This document shows positions 21,285-35,400 of a DNA stretch of 64,000 nucleotides, piece by piece. Both the position numbers and the translations under genes were made by a program. The notes below the pieces were generated by a model. It searched no databases and was not told the DNA's origin. It was given only the letters and a program-made list of their open reading frames with translations. How positions within the stretch are numbered: the first letter of the stretch is position 1; each line of letters starts with the position of its first letter. Origin of the DNA: Parelaphostrongylus tenuis (lineage: Eukaryota; Nematoda; Chromadorea; Rhabditida; Metastrongylidae); the NCBI GenBank assembly GCA_019055375.1, contig JAHQIW010006264.1, positions 1 to 64,000 on the forward strand, in the 5' to 3' direction.

Positions 21285-24200
21285 TTATGTGAACAATTCT
21301 ATCATCGCTTTGATGAAATAATGGCTCGTGCCGTATTCCCCAGCCGGAGCGGAATCATACAAATGACGACAGATACCACGAGCTCCATCACAAATATTTC
21401 CAGACGCGCAGCACTCGAGCACGATAGTGCCCATTTCGCGCTGAAAAATTCCATACATTATAAGGGAAAATTAGTTTGCAGGAACAGATATAACTAGCGT
21501 AACCATTACCCTTTCGGAACGAAATGTGTCCACTTGGATACATAACTTTCTGACGGCCTTTCTCGCTGAATAAAAACTTTTCCTTGAACTACAAGTAATC
21601 ATTCAAAAGCCTACATCTCGATAATGTCACATATGTGTTTGTTTCCTTGAAGAGCTTTTTTATTGCGTTGTCGCAACGAAAATAATATTCAATTTCACAC
21701 TCAGTTTTGTTTGCTCGGCTGGAGTCTGTGGATGCCTGCCGTTGGACTTTTCACTACAACCGATATATCAAATCTAGATAAATTCAATACCAAAACTGGT
21801 CTATGAAAATGTTTACACGCAGCGCTGTTGGAGCGAAAGATGACTACGTTTCTCTTATAATTAGCCCGTTGCTTCGACATCATAGCGGGTTCACTTGACA
21901 ACGTGAAACAAAAATGGTTTGTAGGTATTGAACGTACAAATCTTTTTTTTTACAGTTCCTATACAAAAACCTGGAAATCTTTGCGAAATGGACAAAAAAT
22001 TTCAGACAAATGACGAAAATCAAGCGCATCTCGGATGCCGCTGCCGCAGCGATTTGTATTACCGCCTAAAAAGAAAGCGTCAATCGATAGGCCGCGCAAT
22101 TTTTGTTATCTATTTAGAAATTTTTCCTCCGTTTCGAAAAGAACAAATTTCCAAGTCTCTTCTATAAGAACTATAAAAGGGATTTGTACTATTCGTTCAA
22201 TAAGTAAAAACTTTTTTCTGTTTCATATTGTCAGATGGCCCTGCAGCGATGTTCAAGCAACGGGCACACTATTCGGAGTGCCAAACGTAACCCCTCCGCT
22301 CTGACAACGCTCTATATTAACTTCTTGATAATCAAGTTTAGCATGAAGGTCGTCGAGATTTTAGTCATTGAATGACTAAAAAGAATTCAGTGAAAGGCCA
22401 TTTACAGCGAGCAAACAAAGCAGACTGAGCGTAAAACGTAATATTATTTACGTTGCTACGACGCAGTAAAACAGGTTTTTTAGGAACCAAACAAATAACA
22501 GAATTCGTTGAAATTTCAGCTTTCGAATGAATATTAACCGTCCAACAAAAACGCCTTCCCAGTGAAAAAAATCTCCAGAAAGTCGAAAGTATAATGCTGT
22601 TTAGCAATATTAGCTCTTACGGAACAATAAGGTTTTTGATCTGATGTTAGTCTAGGAGAAAAACAAACGCGAAAATTTTAGGGTAGGAATTTCATATGTT
22701 ACCTTCGCATAACGTAATGTTATAACTCCAGTGATTTCCTACTTAACGTATCTGAGACAACCCCAGCGCAAGAATTTAACTTCTCCACAGAAGTTTACCA
22801 AACAGCTTAGGCCTTTGCCCGGTATTCTGGCAAAGCATGATCAGGTCTCATTATACGCAAATTAAAAGCAGTTAAGAGCACTGGTTTGGTCGCCAAGGGG
22901 AATAATACAGACTACACTGGTGCTCGCAAATCCTCTTCTTTGCTTAACAGGATTGTAAGTGACATAAATTAAAAGAACTTCAGTTCATTTAGCGTCGCTT
23001 CCCATAACGCACTACAATCTCTCACATTCAATATACCTACATTTGCAGGTCTCGAAGACTCCGAAAATGCATCATAAACAATCTAGGTAAAACATACGTT
23101 GTGTTGAATAAATATTTCGTTCGTTTTTCTTAGTACGTCGTCAATGTCTAATGGCCGATCCATTGGTATCTTGGGTTCATCACATTGAACCAGGCGATCT
23201 AACCTTCCAAGTAACCACAACGCTTCGACAACCTGAAATTCTTGCGCACGATGCGTTATTACCAACAAAAAATGAAGGCAGTCAAACTCATAAATGCAAA
23301 GATCATGCCAAATCAACCCGGTTCGTTGGTGACTTCATACTTTCCTCAAGTGAAACTCTTCAACTTTCTTCAGTTCATGTTCACGAGCGCACTACTCATA
23401 GCAGCACGGCGCAAAGAGTACTGATTAATGAAAAACATATACAATTTTCTATTTTTCAATATCAGAAGGATTCGAAAGGCGAATGAGGAAAGACTACAAC
23501 ACTAAAAAGGTACTTCGCAACTAGGTTACTGATTATACATGTGATCTGTACAATGATGACTCCCACTTATCCGATAGCATATTTTGAGACTTTCAGAGGT
23601 CTAGTATGATATTTCAAGTGCTAGACGTATGTTTCGGCTTTAATGTCAAGCCCTATCGTAGCAAATGTCTTTCGCTTGGGTTGAGCCCTGACAGATAAGG
23701 GTATCGGAGCCGATCATGAACGTGAACGAACGTGAGAGTCGTCAATTGCTCAGACTATCAAATTATACTGATTTGAAGCGAGGTCTCAAAAACAGTCAAA
23801 TAGAAAGATTACCACGTAGACAATTCAGCACAAGACTCATAGAAAATCGGTGAGCATGTTTGAAAGTTGTTTCACGCTTAATACAATTGAAATCTAGATT
23901 TGGTGATTTTTTTTACGTTCTAGAAATGGAAGTGTGTGGCTGAGTGTCATAAGGCAACCTCGTCATTCTATACTCTAAAGAAGGAGAAACTGCCGGAACA
24001 TCAGTTGATTAAATTGTGTCATAACCAGCTCGTGTTGGCTGACAAGGAAAAAAGTGTAACTGGGGCACTTTGATCAATTTGACATGCATACTGTCCAGAT
24101 GCTAAACTATGTTTTGATCGTATGTGTAAAAAATTTCTTGCCATTTCTCTATATTCCGGCTCCGCAATTCTGTTCAACACCTGCTCAACTTCTAGAGCAA

Positions 24201-26427
24201 ATTTCATTTCGCGTCGAGTCATTTCTTGAGTCAACCCCCAGTGCAAAATTGTGTCGTTGATTCGAATTCCGTGCGGAAGACGATTGACCGTATCCCACAA
24301 TGTCTGAAGAATGATTATTGATTATAAAAAATGAGATTTTTGAACATCTCTGCTCACAGAAAAAGTCGAATCTTGCCACGAAAAAATCAAATTTGAAGGC
24401 AGCTCTTTCATTACCGCGTAGAAATTATTTGGCACTCTATTTAGAGCGCCATCTATACGACGATGCCTTAACCATATCCCGAACTGAAAGTCATCTTCGC
24501 TGAGCTCTTCTTCATCCAGATCAGAAGCAGGAGTAGGAGAATGTCGATATGCGTCACCATCAACGTGTCTCATTGATTTTCGCATGGACTAAAAAGAATT
24601 AGTTACTTTTCGGTTACAAGAAGACATAAATATCTGACCTCGTTCGCTAGGCAAAAACTCTTCAGAAGAGTGTCTTCAATCATGCAAACGCTTAGATTTC
24701 TGGCTATAGCCCCATGTGGTCAGTTCTTCAAAACACCCTTTAACAACGCTGTGAAATCGAAAATAAAATTATGTTTCACAAGACAGAGCGCTTTTTTTTC
24801 TTATCTCGCTTATACTTCGCTAAATAAAACTCCTTCCTTGAAGCGTGATTCCGACGCTGTGCTTATTTTCTGGTAATACCGTTTAGCAAGGTAAGCAAGA
24901 TCGCGTTTTACATTTTCGGCGAGCTTGTTTACCGGCTGTTCTACGGAGCGAGGGCGGGGCGAGGCGTGACGATCGATCACGTTCTACATGCTGTTATTCA
25001 ACTGAGAATTTTTTCGCTTTGAAAGAAACTTCAGATAAAACGATTGACTCGGATACTACGAAAGTTCCTCTACACGCTTATATGCTTTCCGTGCTTCCAG
25101 TGAATTATACGCGTATAGAAATGGAGGCGCACAGCGTGTATGAAACATAACGGCCACGAGGCTGTAGGCAGAAATCTAAGCTTTGATATCAATACTAAGA
25201 CTTCTATGAAAAAAAATATTCATTTGTCTCTTCAGAGCTGGAAAGTACCAAGGATTGTATGTCGACTTGCAAACAAGCGCAAAACAAAACTCACTTTTCG
25301 TTCTTCGATCTGTCGTTTGAAGCTTCCTATTCCTGTACGTGTTTCCTTCGCGGCATCACCATCGTAAACATATCTGAAAAGAAGGAAGTGCTCTTTTATG
25401 TGATTTTGAATCTTCAAAACAAACATATAACCAACTCTTCGAGAAGTCGTCCACTTAATAACGAAAAAAGCATTGACTTCAGTTCGAATGGACTTATTGT
25501 CATCAGATTTTCAGCAGCACCTGTCGCCGACAAATTCCTGATACGAGCTAATTCGGAAGCTAATACCTAAACAAGTATGACTGTATAAGGGGAAACAGTC
25601 ATCATACAAATCTTGCCCGGATTCAAACCTGTATAATGAGACCGATCCTCAGCCGGAACATTTCCACAAACAGCTTCGGTTCAGTTCGTACAAGTGATCC
25701 CAGCGAAATGATTATTTCCTTCAAACCACTCGCTTTTTCAGAACAAAAATTTTGGAATTTGAAGTGATCTCGTACCTGACTCAACGTGAAGGCGTTGGGA
25801 TCATCCGAATAGGCACGATGCATAATTGCTTTGAGTTCTTCCTTCGATTTTGGACATGTGATTGCCTCTTCTTTTTTTGACGGCAAGCCAACCTGGAAAT
25901 AAGATCATGAAAAAAGAATACTAAGACTTCTACATCTCTAACAACTGGGACAGAAAAACAAAGCTACTTTTCACAGTGTTTGGAAAGTACTCCTATAAGT
26001 AATTTGAATAGACTAGTAATTTTAACGACATCTTGAAGCGAAAGGAAAGCAAATCATAGTGATCTTAAGTTTTGAACATTCCACAATAGTGCCGAAATTG
26101 AATAAAATAGGATAAATACATACAGTTATTTGCTTCTGCCGAACGAGCAGATGGGTGACGGCTTTACCTAGTTCATCAAGATTCCTACCAAGAAGTCCCG
26201 CTGAGAGACGTATCATTGCCCAGAGGCGACACTCGCATGACTTCAAAAAGGTTGAATAATCAAAATAATCAAACAATGCTGATTATCATTACCAACGGAG
26301 AACCTAAACATTGTTCAAATATCTCTAAAGATTACCATGACTGAAAACTACCTTCAAATAGACCTCCTCCATTAACACTCGCACCGTAACACTTTGATCA
26401 TTGATAGATATTTCACGGTCGGCACCA
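21285..26427 (-). CDS. KPBA left copy: C-terminal regulatory domain exons
   Basis: Ten single-copy exons outside the inverted repeat: [118 protein letters not shown] with [31 protein letters not shown], and [20 protein letters not shown] before the stop at 21285-21287. DGALNRVP and [13 protein letters not shown] favour alpha over beta. One intron (23233-24141) starts with GC rather than GT. The protein ends MIELFT, so the C-terminal CaaX farnesylation box of vertebrate alpha subunits is absent. The small exon 24639-24699 is supported only by phase. Confidence 0.9.
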
Positions 26428-29400
26428 CTAAAACAATACCTTACTAACAAAACAACTTTTCTCATTTCCTAACCTCAATGAGCATACATTATCTAAACAA
26501 AGTGTCAAAAGTAAGCAAAAGCGGAGACATGTGCAGAGATTACTACAGCTCTTAAGGGCATTTCCCACGTTTTGGTGCTTCCGTTTTTTGATATGTATAA
26601 TCATCCATGCATATTAGTGTCATTTAATGTATTATACACAACCTCACTGGTGACCGTCGCTACAGGTATCACTCACATATCGATATATCCAAGGGACTAA
26701 TTGAGATCTTGAAAAGATGCAATTCATTATGGTAGAAGTCTTCGCGCCTATTATCCCACCACATTACAATGCATTTTTCAAACGAAGTCTCACAATAACC
26801 GATTGGAAGATATCGTTACTTATGCTTCTGTAACAGCCGTAAGCCATGCGATGGATAACCGATATCGATACTCTGGAAGAACGCAACATCAAGTGATCTT
26901 TTCATGTTAAACAAGGTGATATTCGGTGCGACTACTGATTGTAGTAGGCGTTAGCCGTAGGGCATGTGCTACTGATGAGACATCAGAAAGATACTATACC
27001 ACCACGATGCCATACCAAACCTCATGAAAAGCCCAAAACAAGTTTAACACTCTACCAAAGGCACGTATCGATTTCATGACATCATTGCGCTTCTGCATCC
27101 TTGGACATAGTGGCGCACTGGCTCTATTTGGCATTTTAGTTCCCTCCTCTTTCCAACTATGTCGTATGTTGTGCTGCTACTTAGCTAAGGCCCCTATTGG
27201 TGTGAACGCAATTCGTATAAATTTTTTTTCCCTCCTCACACACTTATCGATACCATCGAAAGCGCTCTCATTCTAGCCGATTTGAAGACCTTTGTTGAAA
27301 TGAAATAGAGGCAGTCATCGAAGCTGCGCACAACCAAGGCTTCCTATTCAGTAACAACGATTGTTCATGAGCTATGAAATCTTTCACAACCACAATTCGC
27401 CATTCTATGACCACCCTCCGAAACGTCATGCGAACATGATGGGACAACAGGAGAGTGAAAACTGACGGTCAACAATTAAAACACCTTTACTTCGCAGATG
27501 TAATCGCTTCTATAACACTAAGCATCAGTTAGGCGGCACGAATGTTGACCGATAATGATAACGCTTGTTGAAACATTGAGGTTCGACTAAATCTAACGAA
27601 AACGGTGTTCATAGGGAGCGATTTATTTTACGCATAAGGAATGAAAACTGCAAGTGTTCTAATTTAACTAGGTCGCGAGGTCAATACGATGAACGACCTA
27701 TCTTCAGAGTTGAGCAGGAGGAAACAAGCGGCTCGGGAAGCGTTTAAGAGCACCAAGGATGTAATAAAGCGAAAACAAAACATTCAACGTCGTGTACCTG
27801 CTCGGCTCATCGGTTATCCTGCCTTAGCATTGGCATGAGAAAGTGGTCAGAACGTAAGGAAGATGAAGATCTTGTGAAGCGCAGCCGGAAGGTCGATGCT
27901 TAGAGTATCTTGTATATCGCAATGCAAAGATGATTCAGAGTTTTGACCTACGTCACCATTCCAAGTTTGAAGATGCCGTTCTACACGGCTAGCTATCAAA
28001 GAAAGTTGGGCAAAAAATGCACTGCGCTTTGACGGTAACCGATAGAGGAGAGAAGTTCGGTGCAATTCCCCGAGATGTCAAACCCACCACAGGATGACCA
28101 TCGACCCAATGGTCCGATTTCCCAACGAAAGCCTAACAGAAAGGTATGGCACACAGAGAATTCCTAAATAGAAAGGAACGCAGCAGCCTATCCTTGCATG
28201 CGACAGGAAAAAAAAAAGAAATTTTAAGTGATATCCGCTAAAATCAAGTAACGATCGACAAAACAAGTGATACAGGCGATATGAGTTCTGAGCTTGGCAA
28301 ATGATCAGAGGTCATAATAATCAAAAAAACTAACATGAATTCCCTCTTTCACAACTGATATAACTTCATCAAATACTGTCAGCATACATTTGCATAGAAA
28401 ACGAGTGTTTTCTTATCACACGAAAGTTTTCCATGCACCAAAAACGGAAGAGTGTATGGAAGAGCTTGGAGCATAGTTAGGATAAGAAAAGAAAATCTCC
28501 TGAAAAGGTAGAGAAAACCTAATTAGAAAATATAACTCCCAACAAAAAAGTAGGGTTGAATAAGGATTGCCCGAGTGGCCGATGGTGAGCACTGTGAAAA
28601 AATATATCGCCTAATTCGCAATGAAACCGAAAATACGCGATATCGCGAGACTGTGAACAGCAAATGACAAATGTGACTTTGTGTACGCTTACAACAATTT
28701 CTTATTGCCCTGTCTTATGGTAGGCTGATGATAACTTCTGCAATCTTCACGCTCACTCTTTCGTACTAGAAGGTATGCTACTACAACGGTTTTCCAACCA
28801 GTGAGAAAGAAGGAACAAACGCTCAGATGGTAAAATTCCGTTATCGGGAAAGGATTCTGTGAAAATGTCTTTTTTGTTGAACGAAGAAATTCAATTAGAC
28901 TGTCGGTGATCATTCGAGAGCTTGAATCATTGCGAATCCATAAATGTACTTGTTTTTGAAAAGGCTTGCTACAGCCTTTGCGATCAAAATAGAAATATGG
29001 TACATACGCACCCGCGCTCTTATTATTATCACACTTACATTTCGCTGCAAGCACGAAAAGACTACGAACCTGTAGAGGAAATTTTCAAGTAACAGAGTCA
29101 TACGTTTTATCTGAAGTTTTTTTTTCTTGCCAGAGCGGAATAAGATCTCAACCTCAATAAAAAGAATCTCATTCCACATGTGAACCGCGCCTGTGTGGTC
29201 AATTGATCGTGCTACTGATCCACAGCCACCACACGCAGCAGCCGACAAGCAATGCACGGGTGTTTGAAGCCCATCTTATCTTCCCTGCTACAGTGTATCA
29301 AAACGGTCTTTTCAGAAAACAAACATAGCACTGGAATCGTCAAACTTACGCTAGCAAATCTTCACCAACAGTATGAAAAAAGAGCTTTGTCCCCCGCGTG

Positions 29401-32400
29401 TGAAAAATAAATCTACTCTCCGCTACAGCGTTGTGGGAGACCCTTTACCAAAACAAAAAAAGTTCTGAAACTGCCGTGACCTACGCCATTCAATGATTAG
29501 CAGCTGTTAGGCGAAAGAGCTCTATCCAGCGAAATATAAACGCGATAACGTGCATCGCAAGCGAAACGAAATTTTATTTCTACTACTACAGCAATGTCAG
29601 GATGGCCTCATTGGAATAAAGTACATTTGATTTGAGTCTGAAGAATGGTTACTATCTTTTCAAAGGGAAACCTCTGTCCAACAAAAAAGTTGTTTGAAAA
29701 ATGCTTCCAGATAACGGAATAGTACTGCATGGTTCTACAAAGGAAAAAAAGTTCTGCGAAGAACTAATAAAATGCCAACAATAGTTTGACTGCAGACAAC
29801 ACGAGTGAGCTGAAAGTAGAAGGTATGCCTGAGAAAGAATAGTGAAAGGCTAAGAAAAGATGAACAGGAGAAGTTTAAAGTCTTTTCCTCGATCTAAGAC
29901 AAAAAAAAAACTCAGGAAATAAAGCGCAAACACATATTGGACGCAGTGGACTTACTAGTTTATCCAAAGATAATGGACAATTGACGCCTGCTCTTCGAGT
30001 ACATTTGTTTCCAACAACATATCTACTAAGTCTTCAACTTTCATTGCATCCAAATGTTCATGACTGAGGTCCTTCTTCCTGAAAAAAAAATCATTTTATA
30101 AGCATCTTGAGCAGTGATGGCGTGGTTGAGAGTCTTTGCCTTAGTATTCTAAGAAAATCGTCAGAATCAAATGAGAATGATCAAAAAGTTCATAGTGCGA
30201 AATATGAACTCACACAGAATCAAGCTCGGTATTGATAGTAGTTTTCAGAATGCTTCGCAAATGACTCGTGGTGTTCTCAGATGTCCCGGCAGTTCGACTC
30301 GGACCTGAAGCGGGCCATTTGATATACAACTTGCTTATCTATTAGCCATACCGATGAGAGTAAGGTAAGACTTTATCTTCCAACATCTCAAAACATTAAG
30401 TTGTATAAGTTTTGGCACAAGAGCGATAAACGCCAAATTGATCAACCAGAAATGATAGAACTTTCATGATTTTGATAGCATTCAATTACAAATTTTTAGC
30501 AAACATTCTGGTGCACAATTTGCCTGTACTTGCCTTAAGATGAAGCTATGCCGCTAACAAATTCGCTTGCTACTCAAGCACGAATGGCGCATAGGGGAAG
30601 AATTCTAGTAAGTAAACCTAATGGAGCTTCCTGTGGACGGCTCAAGCGCGACTGCCTCGAGACTGCTCTCTCCAGCTCTCAACTTCACGAACCACTTCCT
30701 AGCTGTCCTTTCTGCAGTCGCATCATCGCCCCAAGCTCCGTTAATCTTGCGCGCCGCTTCACTAGCAGTTTCCCCCAAGCGCCATTCGGGCATGACTAGC
30801 AAGCGAGTTTGATCCCGAGACTGCTCCATCTCAAAGAAAATATACTCAATTTGTATATCAAAATGTTCCCAAGAAAATGCGTAACTGAAAGATATCGAAA
30901 TCATGCAATTCGGTCTACTCTGGTTAATGGATTTGGTGTTTATTGCTTTGGTGCCAAACTAACAGGAACGACGTAATTCCAATGTTGAACAGCAATACTT
31001 GTACGTTTATTCAGCAGGTTCTCATGATGTTACATATATAGCGATAAAGTATGACGATAAAGTATATTCAAAATACGCTCCCAACCACATAAACTTTTTC
31101 CAATAAGAACAAGTCTTATGAAAGAGAAGAAAACATTTAGTGATATTACAAAAACTTACTTAAAGAAGTCTCTGGAGGATCAGCGAGATTGGACTTATAA
31201 GCCAACCGCAGACGAACCAGATCTCAAAAGTTCAGTTTAGGTCACATAAATACTCTCATTTTACAAAAAACCGTACCCATTGATGACATTTTTACACCAT
31301 TTACGTGAAACTAAAGATCTCCTTGGTCCTATGGCAAGCCTAAGGCAATAAGAAAGAAATAGTGAAATACAATACTTTTGGCACCTTATTGACTCGTATT
31401 CACAATTTTTCTTCAGTGCGCAGATCCCAGCACATCTAGCATTCAACTCGTCTTTTCGTCTTCCTTGTACGTCGTAGAATACCCGCTCAGCACGTCTCCT
31501 TGTAAGTTTGAAGATAACCCAGCTATGGCGTTCCATAGGGCGCTCCCTGTTAACAATCGGAGAGTGCTGGGGAGCAAGCTTGGCCGCGCGACGAGCATCA
31601 CAACCACTCGGCCACGAAGTCCCCGAAGTACAATGCTATGAAATGAAATCACTAGAATCGTTAGAAAAAGAAATCACCACTGTCGTTGCTACCAAGTCCA
31701 ATTGATCGACCTTGCATGGATACCTTATGTACGAAGTTGTACGAACTACGACCTTTGATTGATTCTCCACGTCGCATTGAGATGACTCTTTTTGCTACAG
31801 AGAAGCCTGAAATCGATAATAATTATGGCATTCTTGGATTTTACTCAGCACCAAACGACGAGCATCTCGGACATAAGAAATTTCTTACTATTTTTTTCGT
31901 AGCTACCAGCATCACTGAGCAGCGAGAACTGGGTTTTTTTTCTCAATTTCTCCAGAGGAAAGAAGGTCCCATTCACTATCGTTGAATTCGAGTTTGCTCA
32001 CCGGTGTTGTACGGAAGAAGTCAGACAGATTTCTCATTACGACTCTGAACAATGTAAAACATGTCAGTAGAGACTCCAGAGGACGGCATAAGATCAAAAA
32101 TACTGCAAGCTCCCACCTGGCCCCACTAAGGTAACCTGTGCTTATTTTCTTGATCGTACCGAGAACTGTTGATTTCATAAAACGATTCAGGGAAATATTA
32201 CAAAACTCCGACAAGCCATTCTAAAACAGTATATGTCATACACGATATGTCTTAATTTCCTTAGTGGCTAATTTCTACTCGGGTTACGGTTGAGAATATT
32301 ACTACACAAGTGCCGGGGAACGAGCGTAACCTAGAACCTGAGATGGCCTCAGGCCCGCATTATCATTTTTAGGGTCTCACTGATGTTTCCTCTGCACCAT

Positions 32401-35400
32401 CGAGATCTCGCCCGCCCTTCTCTCAGTCGTGATTCAACCAGTCTATTACCGCGTTGATTTTCCGCCTAGCACGCGGCGCGTTCGTGCTGCAAGTGGAGCG
32501 CGAAATAATCACGTTCTACTTCCACGATAAAATCCAGACTTTTGTCGTCGCTGATGAAGACCTGTGACCAGTGAAAGGTAGATTATTACCGAGGAGAACT
32601 CAATGGTGCTAACGGCAGTGAGAACAATGGCAATTCATTCTAATGATCAAAGCAAGTGTATGCAAAAATGATAGCTTGTCAAAAAATGAGATTTAGGTTT
32701 TACGGTGCGACTGAAAATTGTACAATCTTTCCAGAAATATTAGCGCATACGTTGCGAAGTGTTATGGGTTGTGTGCTGTCTTAGTAGAGTACTGTTTAGT
32801 TGCTAATCGTAGATGTTGTAAGAATGATCGAATTAGAGGAACAAGAATAAGAATGATCAGATAAGCACCAGATTTGTGCCGGACCGCATATCACTTACTA
32901 TAGCCCCAGCGACCCCAGGCGCGGCGCGGCATCCGGTCTCTTAGAAAGGGGGCACACGGTAACGAACGGGTTAACCTATTCGATGGATGTCATCATTCAC
33001 CTGTCACGGGATCAATTCAAAAAGCACAAATTGGCATAAAGCCAGTTGAACTGAAGCGGTGGTTGAAGTCACAATCTTTGAACTTTGGAGTCGTTTATCC
33101 AAAATTTGATGCTTGCAAATGTATTTGCTGATATTAAGAAACACACTTGAACCACTTGGAATCCTTGTCGTTATGATAAACTCATATTATAAAGCGTCTT
33201 TAAGAAGTGATACCGTTGTTAACATATCACTGTTGACGATCAGGACCACCAGAGGTTTTCCGCTAATGCTAACTGAGTTCCACGACGTAAATATGTACTG
33301 CAACTCGGAACTCCATTCATCCATTAATATACGAATATCATACATCAGATACGATCGTCGACTATCCATAAACTGTAAAAGCGATTATGCATATCAGAGA
33401 TTAAAGGAGGAAAACATATAAATGATCCCCACCTGTGGAGTGAAGATTACAAATTTATTTCCGATCTGGTATAGCCGACTGGTGCTCAGTAGACCGACAT
33501 CGCGATCTAGTGGCCTCCCGCTGAGATTCAGCTTCTTCGATTGTCCAATCCTAAAGTATTGACAAGACAGTTTGAGGATTGAAAACTTCCCAAGCTTTTA
33601 GCACTAACTTTAACTCTCAGAAATGAATATAAATTACGGCTGAAACGAACCTTGCATGAATTTCAGCAAGAAAAGATGCCGGTAATATTGTAAATACTGG
33701 ATCGACTTCGTCCACACACTGTACGCTGATACCGTTTGCAAGCAATTCCTGTTGTACTTCCTTAGTTTGAGCCAATATTGTCACTGAACCGAGACACACA
33801 GTAAGATACTGGGCATTATAGGACAAGGTATGTTTGAAACCCGTTATGGAGATATGGAAGATTATTTCTCGATTACAAATATCATTGCAGTCTCGAGAAA
33901 CAATAATACTACTAGTAGGTTGGTGGAAAAATAAGTGCGATTCCTGGCGGTAGTGAAACCACAACTACTTCCGTTATTCGCTTCAAAAAGCCAGAATGGT
34001 AGGAAATTAATGTTGATCATAACTTTTGTTTCGAGTGTTTCTTAAGACTACAGCTCAAATTTCAGTATGCCTTGCAATCATATTTGAGCCACGCATGTCA
34101 GTGGTTTGTCAGTCAGGGCTGACTTATAGAACGCGATACACGAGCTTTGATCTTGTTAACGTGTTGTGTTTCTGACATGCGTGGCACAAATCTGATTGCA
34201 AGGCATATTTAATAAAGTGGGGAGTGGAGCTCCCACAGAGATTAGCAAAAGACGAGAAAGGGTAACTGCCCGACTGACGAGATCGCAAGATCGAAACACG
34301 TGTATTGGGCTCTATAAAGTAATGTTGAGTTCTTCTGTAGAATCTTGTGAAGTTTCAAAAGGGATAGCTTTGCTGATTGCTTCTGCCATAACTTTCGGTG
34401 AGATCTGTACCCAAGTAGTCGCGACGTATGCATTGCTGAGATGCGTGTCTTTTATGAAACACCTTGAACCACCATTGACTGCACTGCACAATCGTTAGCA
34501 GTTCCTAGGCCAAGTGCTCTGTAGGTTGCGAGTTGTATCTGATGATTCCTTTAATTCTTACATGAGTAGCAAGCGAATTGATTCCCAAGAAGCTCCATTT
34601 CAAAGCGAGTATAGTCAAGTTGTGTACCAATAAGCTCGCAAAAAACGCGCAATCGAACGCTACCAAGATGATGCAATTTCAATGCAAAAATCATATTGAG
34701 AAATCAAAACGATAGAATTTTTAACACAACCTATTGAAAAGCGTAAAAGTCACGTTTTTGCAATATAAGAAGAATAAAGTCTTCAACGTTGATGAATCAC
34801 CTGAGAGATGCGCTAGAACTCAACTTCATCAGATATCGTAGATAGTTATGAACGTAAATCGGTATCGAGCTAACTTTTCTATTCTGTCTGGCTTAAATTT
34901 GCCAACTCCGAAATGCTGGGAAGCCACGTGAGCCCGCGCGATTCACGACAGATTTTCTCGGTCTAATCGGTTCGTTACCTTCAACACTTTCAAAGAGTAA
35001 CGAGAGAAGTTAGAGCTGTAGATATGGCAGTCCCAAGCTTTGAAAGAGTTCGCCTCTGAATGAACTGTGTATAAGATAAGAAGGCAGAACCGTATCTACA
35101 TGTAAAAACGATTGCTTGTCAGAACAACGCACTCGGTTTTGATCAATCCTTGAGTATAGCCATATGATCGACTTCAGAGAGCATTGTGCGAGGTGACTGA
35201 ATGCACATCTGGGCCTTTACAATAACCCTCGGTGGCCCACCGATGTATCAAGTCAGTGCTGCTCGTTTCCCATAAATGTTTGGTACCAATTTATCAACCT
35301 GGGACAGAGGGAAGCTTGGTGAGCCTTAGGTCCGGGATTGAAGCATAAACCACGTGGTCGTAGGGCAACTCTAACCACGGAACAAACTGGCCGGTGGTTG

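Noticed and set aside
23151..23486. 111-codon plus-strand frame
   Set aside because: Antisense shadow of the kinase-subunit exon 23098-23232.
31686..31985. 99-codon plus-strand frame (mirror 59783-59998), protein-like in composition
   Set aside because: Lies antisense in an intron of the kinase-subunit gene. Part of it may be the complement of a tentative exon (31724-31806). No family recognised.
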